DNA of 29,203 nucleotides, from positions 1-29,203 of the forward strand of contig JBCBBT010000042.1 in assembly GCA_038531315.1 (NCBI GenBank), in the 5' to 3' direction. The notes under the pieces were generated by a model. That model saw only the letters and a list, made by a program, of their open reading frames with translations, did no database searches and had not been told where the DNA came from. This DNA is from JAJFFW01 sp038531315 (GTDB lineage Bacteria > Pseudomonadota > Alphaproteobacteria > Caulobacterales > Parvularculaceae). The stretch's first letter is position 1. The number at the start of each line of letters is the position of its first letter. The position numbers and the translations under genes were made by a program. Positions 23,050 through 29,203 of the stretch are shown in pieces.

Positions 23050-23842
23050 GAAGGCGCCCGTCGAGCGATGGCCGCAGGGTCTTGGTTGCGTCCACGGCCC
23101 TGACAAAGCCGGCCATCGCCAAGAGTACGGCAAAGACGACGATCAGCGATTTCAGCAGAAATACGCCCTGAATGCCTGACTGTTCCGTCGATCCCTCAAA
23201 CACCGCCCACGCGTTGGCGACATAAGGCGTCGACGCCCACAACAAGGTCAGGCAAAACGGAAACAAAAAGAGATAGATGCCGGCGAGATCGATCGCGGCT
23301 TTTCGATGCGCCGGCGCCGAACGATAGAAGATATCGACGCGGACATGATCGTCCGTCAGCAGCGCATAGCCAGCGGCGAGCAGGAATACAGCGCCGTGCA
23401 TATAGGTGACGCTTTCCTGCATGAAGATGAAGTTGATCCCGAAGACGTAGCGCAAAATGACGATCATGAATTGAACGATCGCCATGATGATCAACAGCCA
23501 CATCACCGCGCGCCCCGCGCCGCGCACAGCGCCGGCGAACGCGCCCGCAAGCGCGAAAACCGTCCGGCGTAAGCCCGCGCCCAGTGAAAGCGCCACGACG
23601 ACAAGTCCCATCAAGACCGCCGACGCCGCCAGCGCGCCCATGGCGGTGAAGCGCGGCAAATCAACTGCGAGATGGGAGAAAACGGCGCCCGCCGTTACGA
23701 TTGCGAATGTGATCCCAAGCCATGTGAGGACCGCTGACGCGCGGCTCTCGCCCGACCACAAGATCGCCAGGGGCGCCGTCATCAGGGGAAGGGCTAAAAC
23801 GCAGGCGAGCCAGACCAGCATGTCTCCGGTGAGCGCAACCAT
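23042..23842 (-). CDS. TRAP transporter small membrane subunit (DctQ/TakQ type), extended
   Basis: The small inner-membrane subunit of the TRAP system, 266 residues. The DctQ domain (about 100-266) has four helices and the signature LRYVFGINFIFMQESVTYMHGAVFLLAAGYALLTDDHVRVDIFY. The typical subunit is about 160-200 residues; this one carries about 100 extra residues in front, containing three more hydrophobic helices (about 5-30, 38-60, 66-90). ATG 23842 is chosen because it falls one base after the stop of the binding-protein gene, and the earlier frame is antisense-like in composition. No clear ribosome site; translation is probably coupled. Confidence 0.88.
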   Translation of the reverse strand: MVALTGDMLVWLACVLALPLMTAPLAILWSGESRASAVLTWLGITFAIVTAGAVFSHLAVDLPRFTAMGALAASAVLMGLVVVALSLGAGLRRTVFALAGAFAGAVRGAGRAVMWLLIIMAIVQFMIVILRYVFGINFIFMQESVTYMHGAVFLLAAGYALLTDDHVRVDIFYRSAPAHRKAAIDLAGIYLFLFPFCLTLLWASTPYVANAWAVFEGSTEQSGIQGVFLLKSLIVVFAVLLAMAGFVRAVDATKTLRPSLDGRLHG

Positions 23843-23843
23843 T

Positions 23844-24980
23844 TCAGAGCGAGAAAACTTTTCGGCGCGCGGCCATATAGGCCTCGTCGGAAATACGGCT
23901 CCACTCCTGCGAGCGGCGAAAGGCGGCGCGGTAGCTTTCAAATATGCGCCGCGAGATATCATCCCCTGCGGCGAACTCCTCCAATACCTCGCGAGCGGCG
24001 CCGGCGAGTGCGGCGAGGACCGGCTCAGGCATCTGACGCAGCTCGACGCCGTGGTCTTCCGCCAGCTGCTTCAGCGCCGTGCCGTTGTTGTGGACGTATT
24101 CCGCGATCGACAAATGGTTCGCCTGGTGGCAGGCGCCGCGAATGATCGATTGTTCGGCAAGGGAAAGATCATTCCACAGATCAAGATTGACGCCGACGCC
24201 AAGCTGCGCGCCCGGTTCGTGAAAGCCTGGCCAGTAGTAATATTTGGCTTCGCGGTAGAATCCGAAAGCGAGATCGTTCCACGGGCCGACCCATTCGGTC
24301 CCGTCAATCGCGCCGGACTGGAGCGCCTGATAAATCTCGCTGCCGGAAAGGGCGACGGCTGAGGCCCCGACGCGCCGCAGGACTTCGCCGCCCATGCCCG
24401 GCATGCGCACTTTCAGACCGCGCAGGTCCTCAACGGTTTCAATTGGCTTTTTGAACCAGCCGCCCATCTGGTGACCGGTGTTGCCGGCGGCGAACGGTTT
24501 GATGTTAAACCGGGCGGCCAGCTCGTCCCATAATTCCTGTCCGCCGCCAAACTCCGTCCACGCCATGATTTCGCTGGCGGTCATGCCAAACGGCACGGCG
24601 GTGAAAAAGGAATAGGCTTTCGATTTGCCGACCCAGTAATATTCCGCGCCGTGATAAAGATCGGCTGATCCGGCGGATACTGCGTCAAAGGATTCAAAGG
24701 CGGGGACGAGTTCGCCGGCGGCGTAAATCGTGACGCGCATGGCCCCGCCACTCATCTCGGTGATAAATTGCGCCGTGCGCTCGGCCATTGTCCCAAGGCC
24801 CGGAAAGTCTTTCGGCCAGGTCGTCACCATTTTGAGGTCGCGGCGCTTGCCCGCGCTCGCCGCGCCCGCTGCGTCGGCAATCGCAGCGTGGTCGCCGCAA
24901 TCGCATCCCGCCGCCAACGCTGTCGCGCCGATCGCGCCCGCGCCCAGAAGTTTTCGTCGATTAATGAGGCTGTCTGTCAT
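23844..24980 (-). CDS. TRAP transporter substrate-binding protein, TakP-like (2-oxo acids)
   Basis: A 378-residue periplasmic binding protein. The start has a twin-arginine motif (NRRKLL, Arg8-Arg9), a hydrophobic stretch, and a lipobox-like LAAGC (Cys26), so it may be exported by Tat and lipid-anchored. The rest matches the DctP family and in particular the TakP branch for 2-oxo acids such as pyruvate: TWPKDFPGLG, AGELVPAFE, the signature GNTGHQMGGWF (166-176), LKVRMPG with the substrate Arg192, and DGTEWVGPWND (226-236). Related TakP proteins bind the substrate with a sodium ion. ATG 24980 is taken as the family start; ATG 25013 is also in frame. It lies 105 bases after bpt on the same strand. 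Substrate is inferred from family similarity. Confidence 0.92.
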   Translation of the reverse strand: MTDSLINRRKLLGAGAIGATALAAGCDCGDHAAIADAAGAASAGKRRDLKMVTTWPKDFPGLGTMAERTAQFITEMSGGAMRVTIYAAGELVPAFESFDAVSAGSADLYHGAEYYWVGKSKAYSFFTAVPFGMTASEIMAWTEFGGGQELWDELAARFNIKPFAAGNTGHQMGGWFKKPIETVEDLRGLKVRMPGMGGEVLRRVGASAVALSGSEIYQALQSGAIDGTEWVGPWNDLAFGFYREAKYYYWPGFHEPGAQLGVGVNLDLWNDLSLAEQSIIRGACHQANHLSIAEYVHNNGTALKQLAEDHGVELRQMPEPVLAALAGAAREVLEEFAAGDDISRRIFESYRAAFRRSQEWSRISDEAYMAARRKVFSL

Positions 24981-25085
24981 GCTTCCGCCGCTGGGCGCGG
25001 TCCGAACAGACATAGGTCGCCCGCGCTTTTTCTTATCGGCCGGAAGGGAGTGACGCCGCCGCCAATCGAGTGCGCCGACAAACGC

Positions 25086-25838
25086 CTAGTCTGTCATCGC
25101 GACCCAGCCCGCGGCGGTCAGTTTTTCAAGCGGCCTGAAGCTTTGCTTGTATGCCATTTTGTCCGATCCGGCCACCCAATAGCCCAGATAGACGTAAGGC
25201 AGATCAAACTCGCGCGCGAGCGCGACGTGGTCGAGGATCATGAACCGGCCGAGGCTTCTGTCCATCAGGTCGGGGTCGAAAAAGCTGTAGACCATGGACA
25301 GCCCGTCGGCGAGCCGGTCGGTCAGCGCGCAGGCCACAAGTTTTTCCGCACCCGACGCATCATCACGGATGGCGTATTCGATGAGCACGGTGTCGACGGC
25401 GGTCTCCTCGACCATCGAGGCGTAGTCGAGCACGGTCATGTCGGCCATGCCGCCATTGCGGTGGCGCGCATCAAGGTAGCCGCGCAGGACGGAAAACTGC
25501 TCCGAAGTGGCGCGCGGCCCACGAATGCGCCGGATCAGGTCGGCGTTGCGGTTCATGATGCGTCGCCGTGAACGGGTCGCCTCGAAGGCGTCCACATTGA
25601 TGCGAACCGGCACGCATGCTTTGCAGGCTTCGCATGCCGGCAGGTAAATGATGTTCTGCGAGCGACGGAACCCCTGCGATGTCAGCACTGAATTGGCCGC
25701 CGACGCCGCTGCTCCGCCAAGATAGGAAAAGACCTTCCGTTCCTTCTCACCGGGCAGGTAAGGGCATGGCGACGGCGCGGTCATATAAAAGTCGCCGCTC
25801 TCCAGACCGAATTTTTTCTTGATGTCTTCGTTGCGCAT
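25086..25838 (-). CDS. bpt: Aspartate/glutamate leucyltransferase (Bpt), N-degron pathway
   Basis: Transfers leucine from Leu-tRNA to proteins with N-terminal Asp or Glu (EC 2.3.2.29), marking them for ClpAP degradation; cytosolic. The 250 residues are the usual length and show the family cysteines in the N-terminal half: Cys25 (PCPYLPG) and the CEACKAC cluster (69-75), plus the acyltransferase-fold C-terminal half with YSFFDPDLMDRSLGRFMILDHVAL and YVYLGYWVAGSDKMAYK. AGGA stands eight bases before the ATG. It is encoded 81 bases after the SLC13-type gene and 105 bases before the TRAP genes, all leftward. Older annotation calls it arginyltransferase (Ate); the bacterial Bpt group is preferred. 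Confidence 0.95.
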   Translation of the reverse strand: MRNEDIKKKFGLESGDFYMTAPSPCPYLPGEKERKVFSYLGGAAASAANSVLTSQGFRRSQNIIYLPACEACKACVPVRINVDAFEATRSRRRIMNRNADLIRRIRGPRATSEQFSVLRGYLDARHRNGGMADMTVLDYASMVEETAVDTVLIEYAIRDDASGAEKLVACALTDRLADGLSMVYSFFDPDLMDRSLGRFMILDHVALAREFDLPYVYLGYWVAGSDKMAYKQSFRPLEKLTAAGWVAMTD

Positions 25839-25919
25839 GCTCGGTGTCCTACACGCAGAATCTTAGCGGGCGATTATCCGAGCGGCAACGCTTGTCGATA
25901 AACTCAGAAAATAAATTCG

Positions 25920-27788
25920 CTAGATCATCCCGATCATCCGAAAATAAATCGGCGCAATCGCCGTATAGGCGAGCCAGATGATAATAATGAGCGGGCCGCC
26001 GACCACAACAAAGTCGCGGAATTTGTAATGTCCGGCGGTCATGACGAGAAGGTTTGTCTGATAAGCGACGGGCGTCGCAAAGGAGCAATTCGCCGCGAAA
26101 ATCACCGTCAGGACCAGCACATGCGGGTCGAGCCCCGCCTGGCGCGCCGCGCTGACCGCAATCGGCGTGAACAAGACTGCCGTTGCATTGTTTGATAAAA
26201 CGTTCGTCATGGCCGCGCATATGATGAAAAATGTCGAAATCAGCGCCACCGGCCCAAGCGCGCCGGCGCCGTCCGCAATCGCTTGACCGATGACGTCGGC
26301 GCCGCCGGTCGTCTGCAGCGCCGCCCCCATGGCGAGGCTCGCGCCGATCAGGAGATAGATCCGGCGGTCGACGGCGCGGGCGGCCTGGCGAATGTTCAGG
26401 CAGCCGGTCGCCACCATCAGCATAGCCCCCGCGATGGCCGAGATTGAAATCGACACGAGCCCGGTCGCCGCGGCGATGACGACGCCGAAAAAGATCGCAG
26501 CCGCAATACGCGCATTACGCGGATCAGGCAGGCCCTGCATTGATTTTTCGAGGAGCAGGATGTCGCGATTGCCGCGAAGATTTCGCACATCGCCGATATC
26601 GCCGAGGATCAGAAGAACATCGCCCGCCTCCAGACGGATCGTGTTCATCCTTGCCCTTATCATCCGGCTGCGCCGCTCAATACCAAGAATGACGCAGTTG
26701 TTTTTGAAGTTGAGCCCGATCTGAGAGATCGATTGACCGATCATGCGCGAACCCGGCGCAACGACCGCCTCGACAAGCGTCAATTGCGCGCGCGCGCCGC
26801 CGCCATTTTCTTCATCCTGCAAGTCGATTTCCGACATCAGTCCGTCGAGAATTTCCGGCTGTGACTTGAGCAGGCTGGTCAGCGCCTGGCGTGTCGCCGC
26901 GATAATAACGACGTCGCCGACGCGAAATTTAAATTCATCAAATGGCGGCAGGATCGCCCGATCGCGCCGCTGCACCATTCTGACGGTAATATCCGGCAGT
27001 TGCGGAAAAAGGCCCGCCACGGGGCCCTCGCCGACAAGCGGATGGCCGCGACCGATTTCGATCTGCGCAATGAATTGCTTGCCCTCGCGTTCGGCCTCCT
27101 GATCGCCGTCCGGGTTCACGCGCTGCGGCATCAGGCGCCGCCCGACGGTGAACATGTAGACGATGCCGACGGCGGCGAGAATGACGCCGAGGGGCGTTGT
27201 TTCGAAAAAACCGATATCCATGCCGGGTTCGGCTTTCCGGTAGGCTTCCGCAGCGAGGATATTGGTCGACGAGCCGATGATGGTCGTCATGCCGCCCAAT
27301 ATCGACAGAAACGACAAGGGCATCATCAAGCGCGAGGCGGGGACTTTGCTCTGCGCCGCCATCGCCGCGATAATCGGAATGAACATCACCACGACAGGCG
27401 TGTTATTCAAAAAAGCGCTGACCACCATGACGATCAAAAACACCGCTGCGACGGTCAGGTGCGGGCGGTTTGAATAGGCGCCGAGAAGATACTCCGTAAG
27501 GTGCTCCAGAGCCCCCGACTGGAACATGCCCTGACCGATAATCAGCAGACCGACAATGGCGAAAAGGGCCGGACTGGCGAAGCCCGCCAGAAGGCCCTCC
27601 GTCGTCAAAAGGATTTCCCCCGCCGCATTTTGCAAGGGCGCCAAATTGAACAGGAGCAACAGCGCCACAAGAATAGCGGCCGAGACCAGTTCCAGCGGAA
27701 ACCGTTCGAGCACGTAGAAAAAGACGCCGACGGCGATGATCGCCAGCGTCGCCCACATTTGCCATGGCGCTGCAGCAGCCAGTTCCAT
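25920..27788 (-). CDS. SLC13/DASS-type anion symporter with RCK (TrkA-C) domains
   Basis: A 622-residue sodium-coupled anion transporter. The first membrane half (about 10-205) has the family motifs NNTP (128-131) and SSTN (173-176) in the substrate and sodium site; the second half (about 425-620) repeats them as SNNATAVLFTP near 533 and FATPVAYQTNLL near 580. Between them, a cytoplasmic region (about 210-420) carries two TrkA-C domains, each with a PGSRMIG- or VGDVVII-type segment, as in SLC13-like sulfate or silicon-type transporters. The substrate (sulfate, phosphate or dicarboxylate) cannot be told. First gene of a leftward run ending with the TRAP system. Start is ATG 27788 with only a weak ribosome site. 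Confidence 0.9.
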   Translation of the reverse strand: MELAAAAPWQMWATLAIIAVGVFFYVLERFPLELVSAAILVALLLLFNLAPLQNAAGEILLTTEGLLAGFASPALFAIVGLLIIGQGMFQSGALEHLTEYLLGAYSNRPHLTVAAVFLIVMVVSAFLNNTPVVVMFIPIIAAMAAQSKVPASRLMMPLSFLSILGGMTTIIGSSTNILAAEAYRKAEPGMDIGFFETTPLGVILAAVGIVYMFTVGRRLMPQRVNPDGDQEAEREGKQFIAQIEIGRGHPLVGEGPVAGLFPQLPDITVRMVQRRDRAILPPFDEFKFRVGDVVIIAATRQALTSLLKSQPEILDGLMSEIDLQDEENGGGARAQLTLVEAVVAPGSRMIGQSISQIGLNFKNNCVILGIERRSRMIRARMNTIRLEAGDVLLILGDIGDVRNLRGNRDILLLEKSMQGLPDPRNARIAAAIFFGVVIAAATGLVSISISAIAGAMLMVATGCLNIRQAARAVDRRIYLLIGASLAMGAALQTTGGADVIGQAIADGAGALGPVALISTFFIICAAMTNVLSNNATAVLFTPIAVSAARQAGLDPHVLVLTVIFAANCSFATPVAYQTNLLVMTAGHYKFRDFVVVGGPLIIIIWLAYTAIAPIYFRMIGMI

Positions 27789-27849
27789 TTTCTACGCTTT
27801 CACCACACCGTCACCGGCGCGTCGCAAACTGGCGATCACCCGGCGAGCG

Positions 27850-27867
27850 TTGACAATTTCTGTCCAA
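27850..27867. promoter_or_regulatory. Inverted repeat in the divergent promoter region
   Basis: In the 263 bases between the divergent SLC13-type and flavin-reductase genes, TTGACA (27850-27855) and TGTCCAA (27861-27867) form inverted arms with a bulged base and an ATTTC centre. TTGACA is also a perfect -35 hexamer, but no -10 lies at the right distance on the plus strand. A regulator site is plausible, not shown. Confidence 0.35.
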
Positions 27868-27987
27868 TTCGAAGTCCGCCATAATCCGCTATCCGTCCTG
27901 AACGTACAAGCGTTAAGTTTTTCAATGTGTTACCGTCGCTTTTTATTGGGCGGCGTTCATGTTGAAAGGCGTGCTGTGATCTGTCAT

Positions 27988-28013
27988 GCCGACGGATTGC
28001 GAAAAGCGTCGGC
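27988..28013 (+). promoter_or_regulatory. Hairpin in the flavin-reductase gene leader
   Basis: GCCGACG (27988-27994) and CGTCGGC (28007-28013) are perfect 7-bp arms around a 12-base loop, ending 38 bases before the ATG at 28052. No T-run follows. It could be an RNA hairpin in the leader or a DNA-binding site. Nothing more can be said. Confidence 0.35.
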
Positions 28014-28051
28014 GCCGGTAAGGGCGCTGCGCTGAACTGGAAAGAGTTTGA

Positions 28052-28534
28052 ATGGCCGACCCCTATCGCCCCCTTAAGACGGCCTTCGGTCGTTACGCTA
28101 CCGGGATAACCGTCGTTTCATGCGCGCCGCCTGATCAGGACGCGGTGGCGATTACGGTGAATTCGTTTGCATCGGCGGCGCTGGAGCCGCCGCTGGTATT
28201 GTGGTGCATCGAAAAGCGCGCCTCAACGTTTGGCGCCTTCATGGCGGCGGACCATTACGCGGTGAGCGTTTTGTGCGCCGGCGACCGGGCGATTTCCGAC
28301 CGCTTCGCCGCCCACGAGCCGGGACCGCCCTCTGAAGCCGAAAGCGAGGTCTTTGTGACGGGCGCGCCGCTGTTAAAACGCCGGCTTGCGGGCTTTGATT
28401 GCCGGGTGGTTGATCGCCATGAGGCGGGCGACCATGTGATCTTGATCGGTGAAGTCTTGAAATTTGACTCGGTGAACGGCGCGCCATTGATTTATTATGC
28501 GAGCCGTTACCACGACGGTCCGGAGACGGAATAA
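28052..28534 (+). CDS. Flavin reductase-domain (FMN-binding split-barrel) protein
   Basis: A 160-residue flavin-reductase-like protein, of the length of the small NAD(P)H:flavin oxidoreductases that feed reduced flavin to two-component monooxygenases. Motifs seen: FGRYATGITVVS at the start, VAITVNSFASAALEPPLVLWCI (FMN-binding segment) and FAVSVLCAGD-like AVSVLCAGDRAISDRFA, then DHVILIGEV near the end. The His in AGDHVILIG is typical. GGAAAGAG stands about seven bases upstream of the ATG. The stop overlaps the ATG of the dehydrogenase gene by one base (TAATG), so they are co-translated; the partner oxygenase, if any, is not in this window. Confidence 0.9.
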   Translation: MADPYRPLKTAFGRYATGITVVSCAPPDQDAVAITVNSFASAALEPPLVLWCIEKRASTFGAFMAADHYAVSVLCAGDRAISDRFAAHEPGPPSEAESEVFVTGAPLLKRRLAGFDCRVVDRHEAGDHVILIGEVLKFDSVNGAPLIYYASRYHDGPETE

Positions 28535-29203
28535 TGAAAGTCGCCTTTCTCGGTCTTGGCGTCATGGGCTATCACATGGCCGGTCATCTCGTCCGGGCGG
28601 GGCATGCGGTGACGGCGTATAACCGGTCGCCGGAAAGGCGCGAGGCCTGGGCGCGCGAATTCGACGCCGCAGCCGTCGCTTCCGCGCCGGAAGCGGTAAA
28701 AGAGGCCCGCGTCGTTTTTGCGTGTCTTGGCGATGATCCTGATGTGATCGAAATCGTCGACGCGGTGAAAGGCGTCCTCGCCAAAGGCGCCGTCTTTGTG
28801 GATCACACGACGGCCTCGCCCGCGCTCGCGCGCAGTCTGTCTGAAGAATTGGGCCAGGTGGGCATTGGCTTTATCGATGCGCCAGTGTCTGGCGGCGAAG
28901 CGGGCGCTGTGAACGGCGCGTTGTCGATCATGTGCGGCGGCGAGAGCGACCATATGGATATCGCAAAGCCGGTGATGGACGCCTTCGCCAAGCGGGTCGT
29001 TCATATCGGCGCGGCGGGCGCAGGCCAGCTCTGCAAGGCGGTGAACCAGATCTGTATCGCCGGCCTCCTGCAGGGACTGTCGGAAGGCGTCCATTTTGCG
29101 GATAACGCCGGCCTTGATATCGAGCGCGTTTTGGACGCCATGGTCGCGGCGCGGTTTTCCATCTGCCAGCTTTGCGCCGCGCCGCCGGAGATGGCGTCCA
29201 AAA
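28534..29203 (+). CDS. 3-Hydroxyisobutyrate-dehydrogenase-family oxidoreductase, truncated
   Basis: The start of an NAD(P)-dependent beta-hydroxyacid dehydrogenase; about 223 of an expected 290 or so residues lie in the window. The Rossmann motif GLGVMG is at 7-12, APVSGGEAGAVNGAL (116-130) is the substrate signature, and catalytic Lys168 stands in GAGQLCKAVNQ. From codon 203 (base 29142) on, the reading MVAARFSICQLCAAPPE no longer fits the family. The opposite strand of 29129-29203 does fit: it reads LDAISGGAAQSWQMENRAAT, exactly the expected continuation. The end of the window therefore carries an inverted piece, described among the findings. Substrate unknown; the pairing with a flavin reductase gives no clear hint. 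Confidence 0.9.
   Translation, partial: MKVAFLGLGVMGYHMAGHLVRAGHAVTAYNRSPERREAWAREFDAAAVASAPEAVKEARVVFACLGDDPDVIEIVDAVKGVLAKGAVFVDHTTASPALARSLSEELGQVGIGFIDAPVSGGEAGAVNGALSIMCGGESDHMDIAKPVMDAFAKRVVHIGAAGAGQLCKAVNQICIAGLLQGLSEGVHFADNAGLDIERVLDAMVAARFSICQLCAAPPEMASK
29129..29203. repeat. 13-bp perfect inverted repeat around an inverted 49-base piece
   Basis: TTTTGGACGCCAT (29129-29141) and ATGGCGTCCAAAA (29191-29203) are perfect inverted arms and the second ends at the last base of the window. The 49 bases between them (29142-29190) make family-like protein only on the minus strand, in continuation of the plus-strand frame that enters the left arm. This fits either a DNA inversion between the arms or a foldback in which the sequence turns onto the other strand. 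Confidence 0.9.

Noticed and set aside
1..29203. CRISPR arrays, tRNA genes, insertion sequences, phage attachment sites
   Set aside because: No regularly spaced repeats, no CCA-type cloverleaf, no transposase or integrase frame and no flanking duplications were found on reading both strands.

Overview
The window (29,203 bases, roughly 60% GC over most of its length) looks like the chromosome of an alphaproteobacterium. The main evidence is the core block ispDF / dusB - ntrY - ntrX - trkA - trkH - D-amino-acid aminotransferase - hfq - hflX, a gene order typical of that class, together with a fused ispDF and TrmFO. The exact family (for example Parvularculales- or Hyphomonadaceae-like) cannot be fixed from what I can see. 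No tRNA, rRNA, CRISPR array, transposase or phage gene was found.

Layout. 1-414 (-): an unrecognised partial gene in DNA of about 44% GC, followed by 353 bases without a gene. 768-2294 (-): a TetR regulator followed by a short-chain dehydrogenase. 2295-2612: an intergenic region with a 17-bp palindrome (candidate TetR operator), a plus-strand promoter-like pair and a strong plus-strand intrinsic terminator with no plus-strand gene in front of it, so a small RNA is suspected. 2613-5849 (-): ispDF, pncC (CinA C-terminal domain) and trmFO. Divergent from it, 5934-16371 (+): dusB, ntrY, ntrX, trkA, trkH, a fold-type-IV aminotransferase, hfq and hflX. The block continues with an inositol-monophosphatase-family enzyme and a second short-chain dehydrogenase, to 18119. 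18145-18786 (-): a DUF2959-type lipoprotein. 19142-21451 (+): lemA, an Asp/Glu racemase-family protein and an M48 membrane metallopeptidase. 21445-27788 (-), in order of transcription: an SLC13-type anion transporter with RCK domains, the protein leucyltransferase Bpt, and a TakP-like TRAP transporter (binding protein, small and large membrane subunits). 28052-29203 (+): a flavin-reductase-domain protein and a truncated 3-hydroxyisobutyrate-dehydrogenase-family gene.

How the genes work together. NtrY/NtrX is a sensor and response regulator for envelope, redox or nitrogen state, followed by TrkA/TrkH potassium uptake and the post-transcriptional regulators Hfq and HflX. IspDF, PncC, DusB and TrmFO are housekeeping enzymes (isoprenoids, NAD recycling, tRNA modification). 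The right part is transport and envelope maintenance.

Most interesting points. (1) The last 75 bases hold a perfect 13-bp inverted repeat. The 49 bases between its arms encode the expected protein only when read on the opposite strand, so this is a foldback or inversion, either biological or an assembly error. (2) There is an orphan terminator with a competing stem, so a candidate sRNA. (3) The hfq leader holds two mutually exclusive stems. (4) ntrB and ntrC, usually found between dusB and ntrY, are missing, and NtrX lacks the GAFTGA loop and the usual sensor-II arginine. (5) The racemase has Ser in place of its first catalytic Cys.
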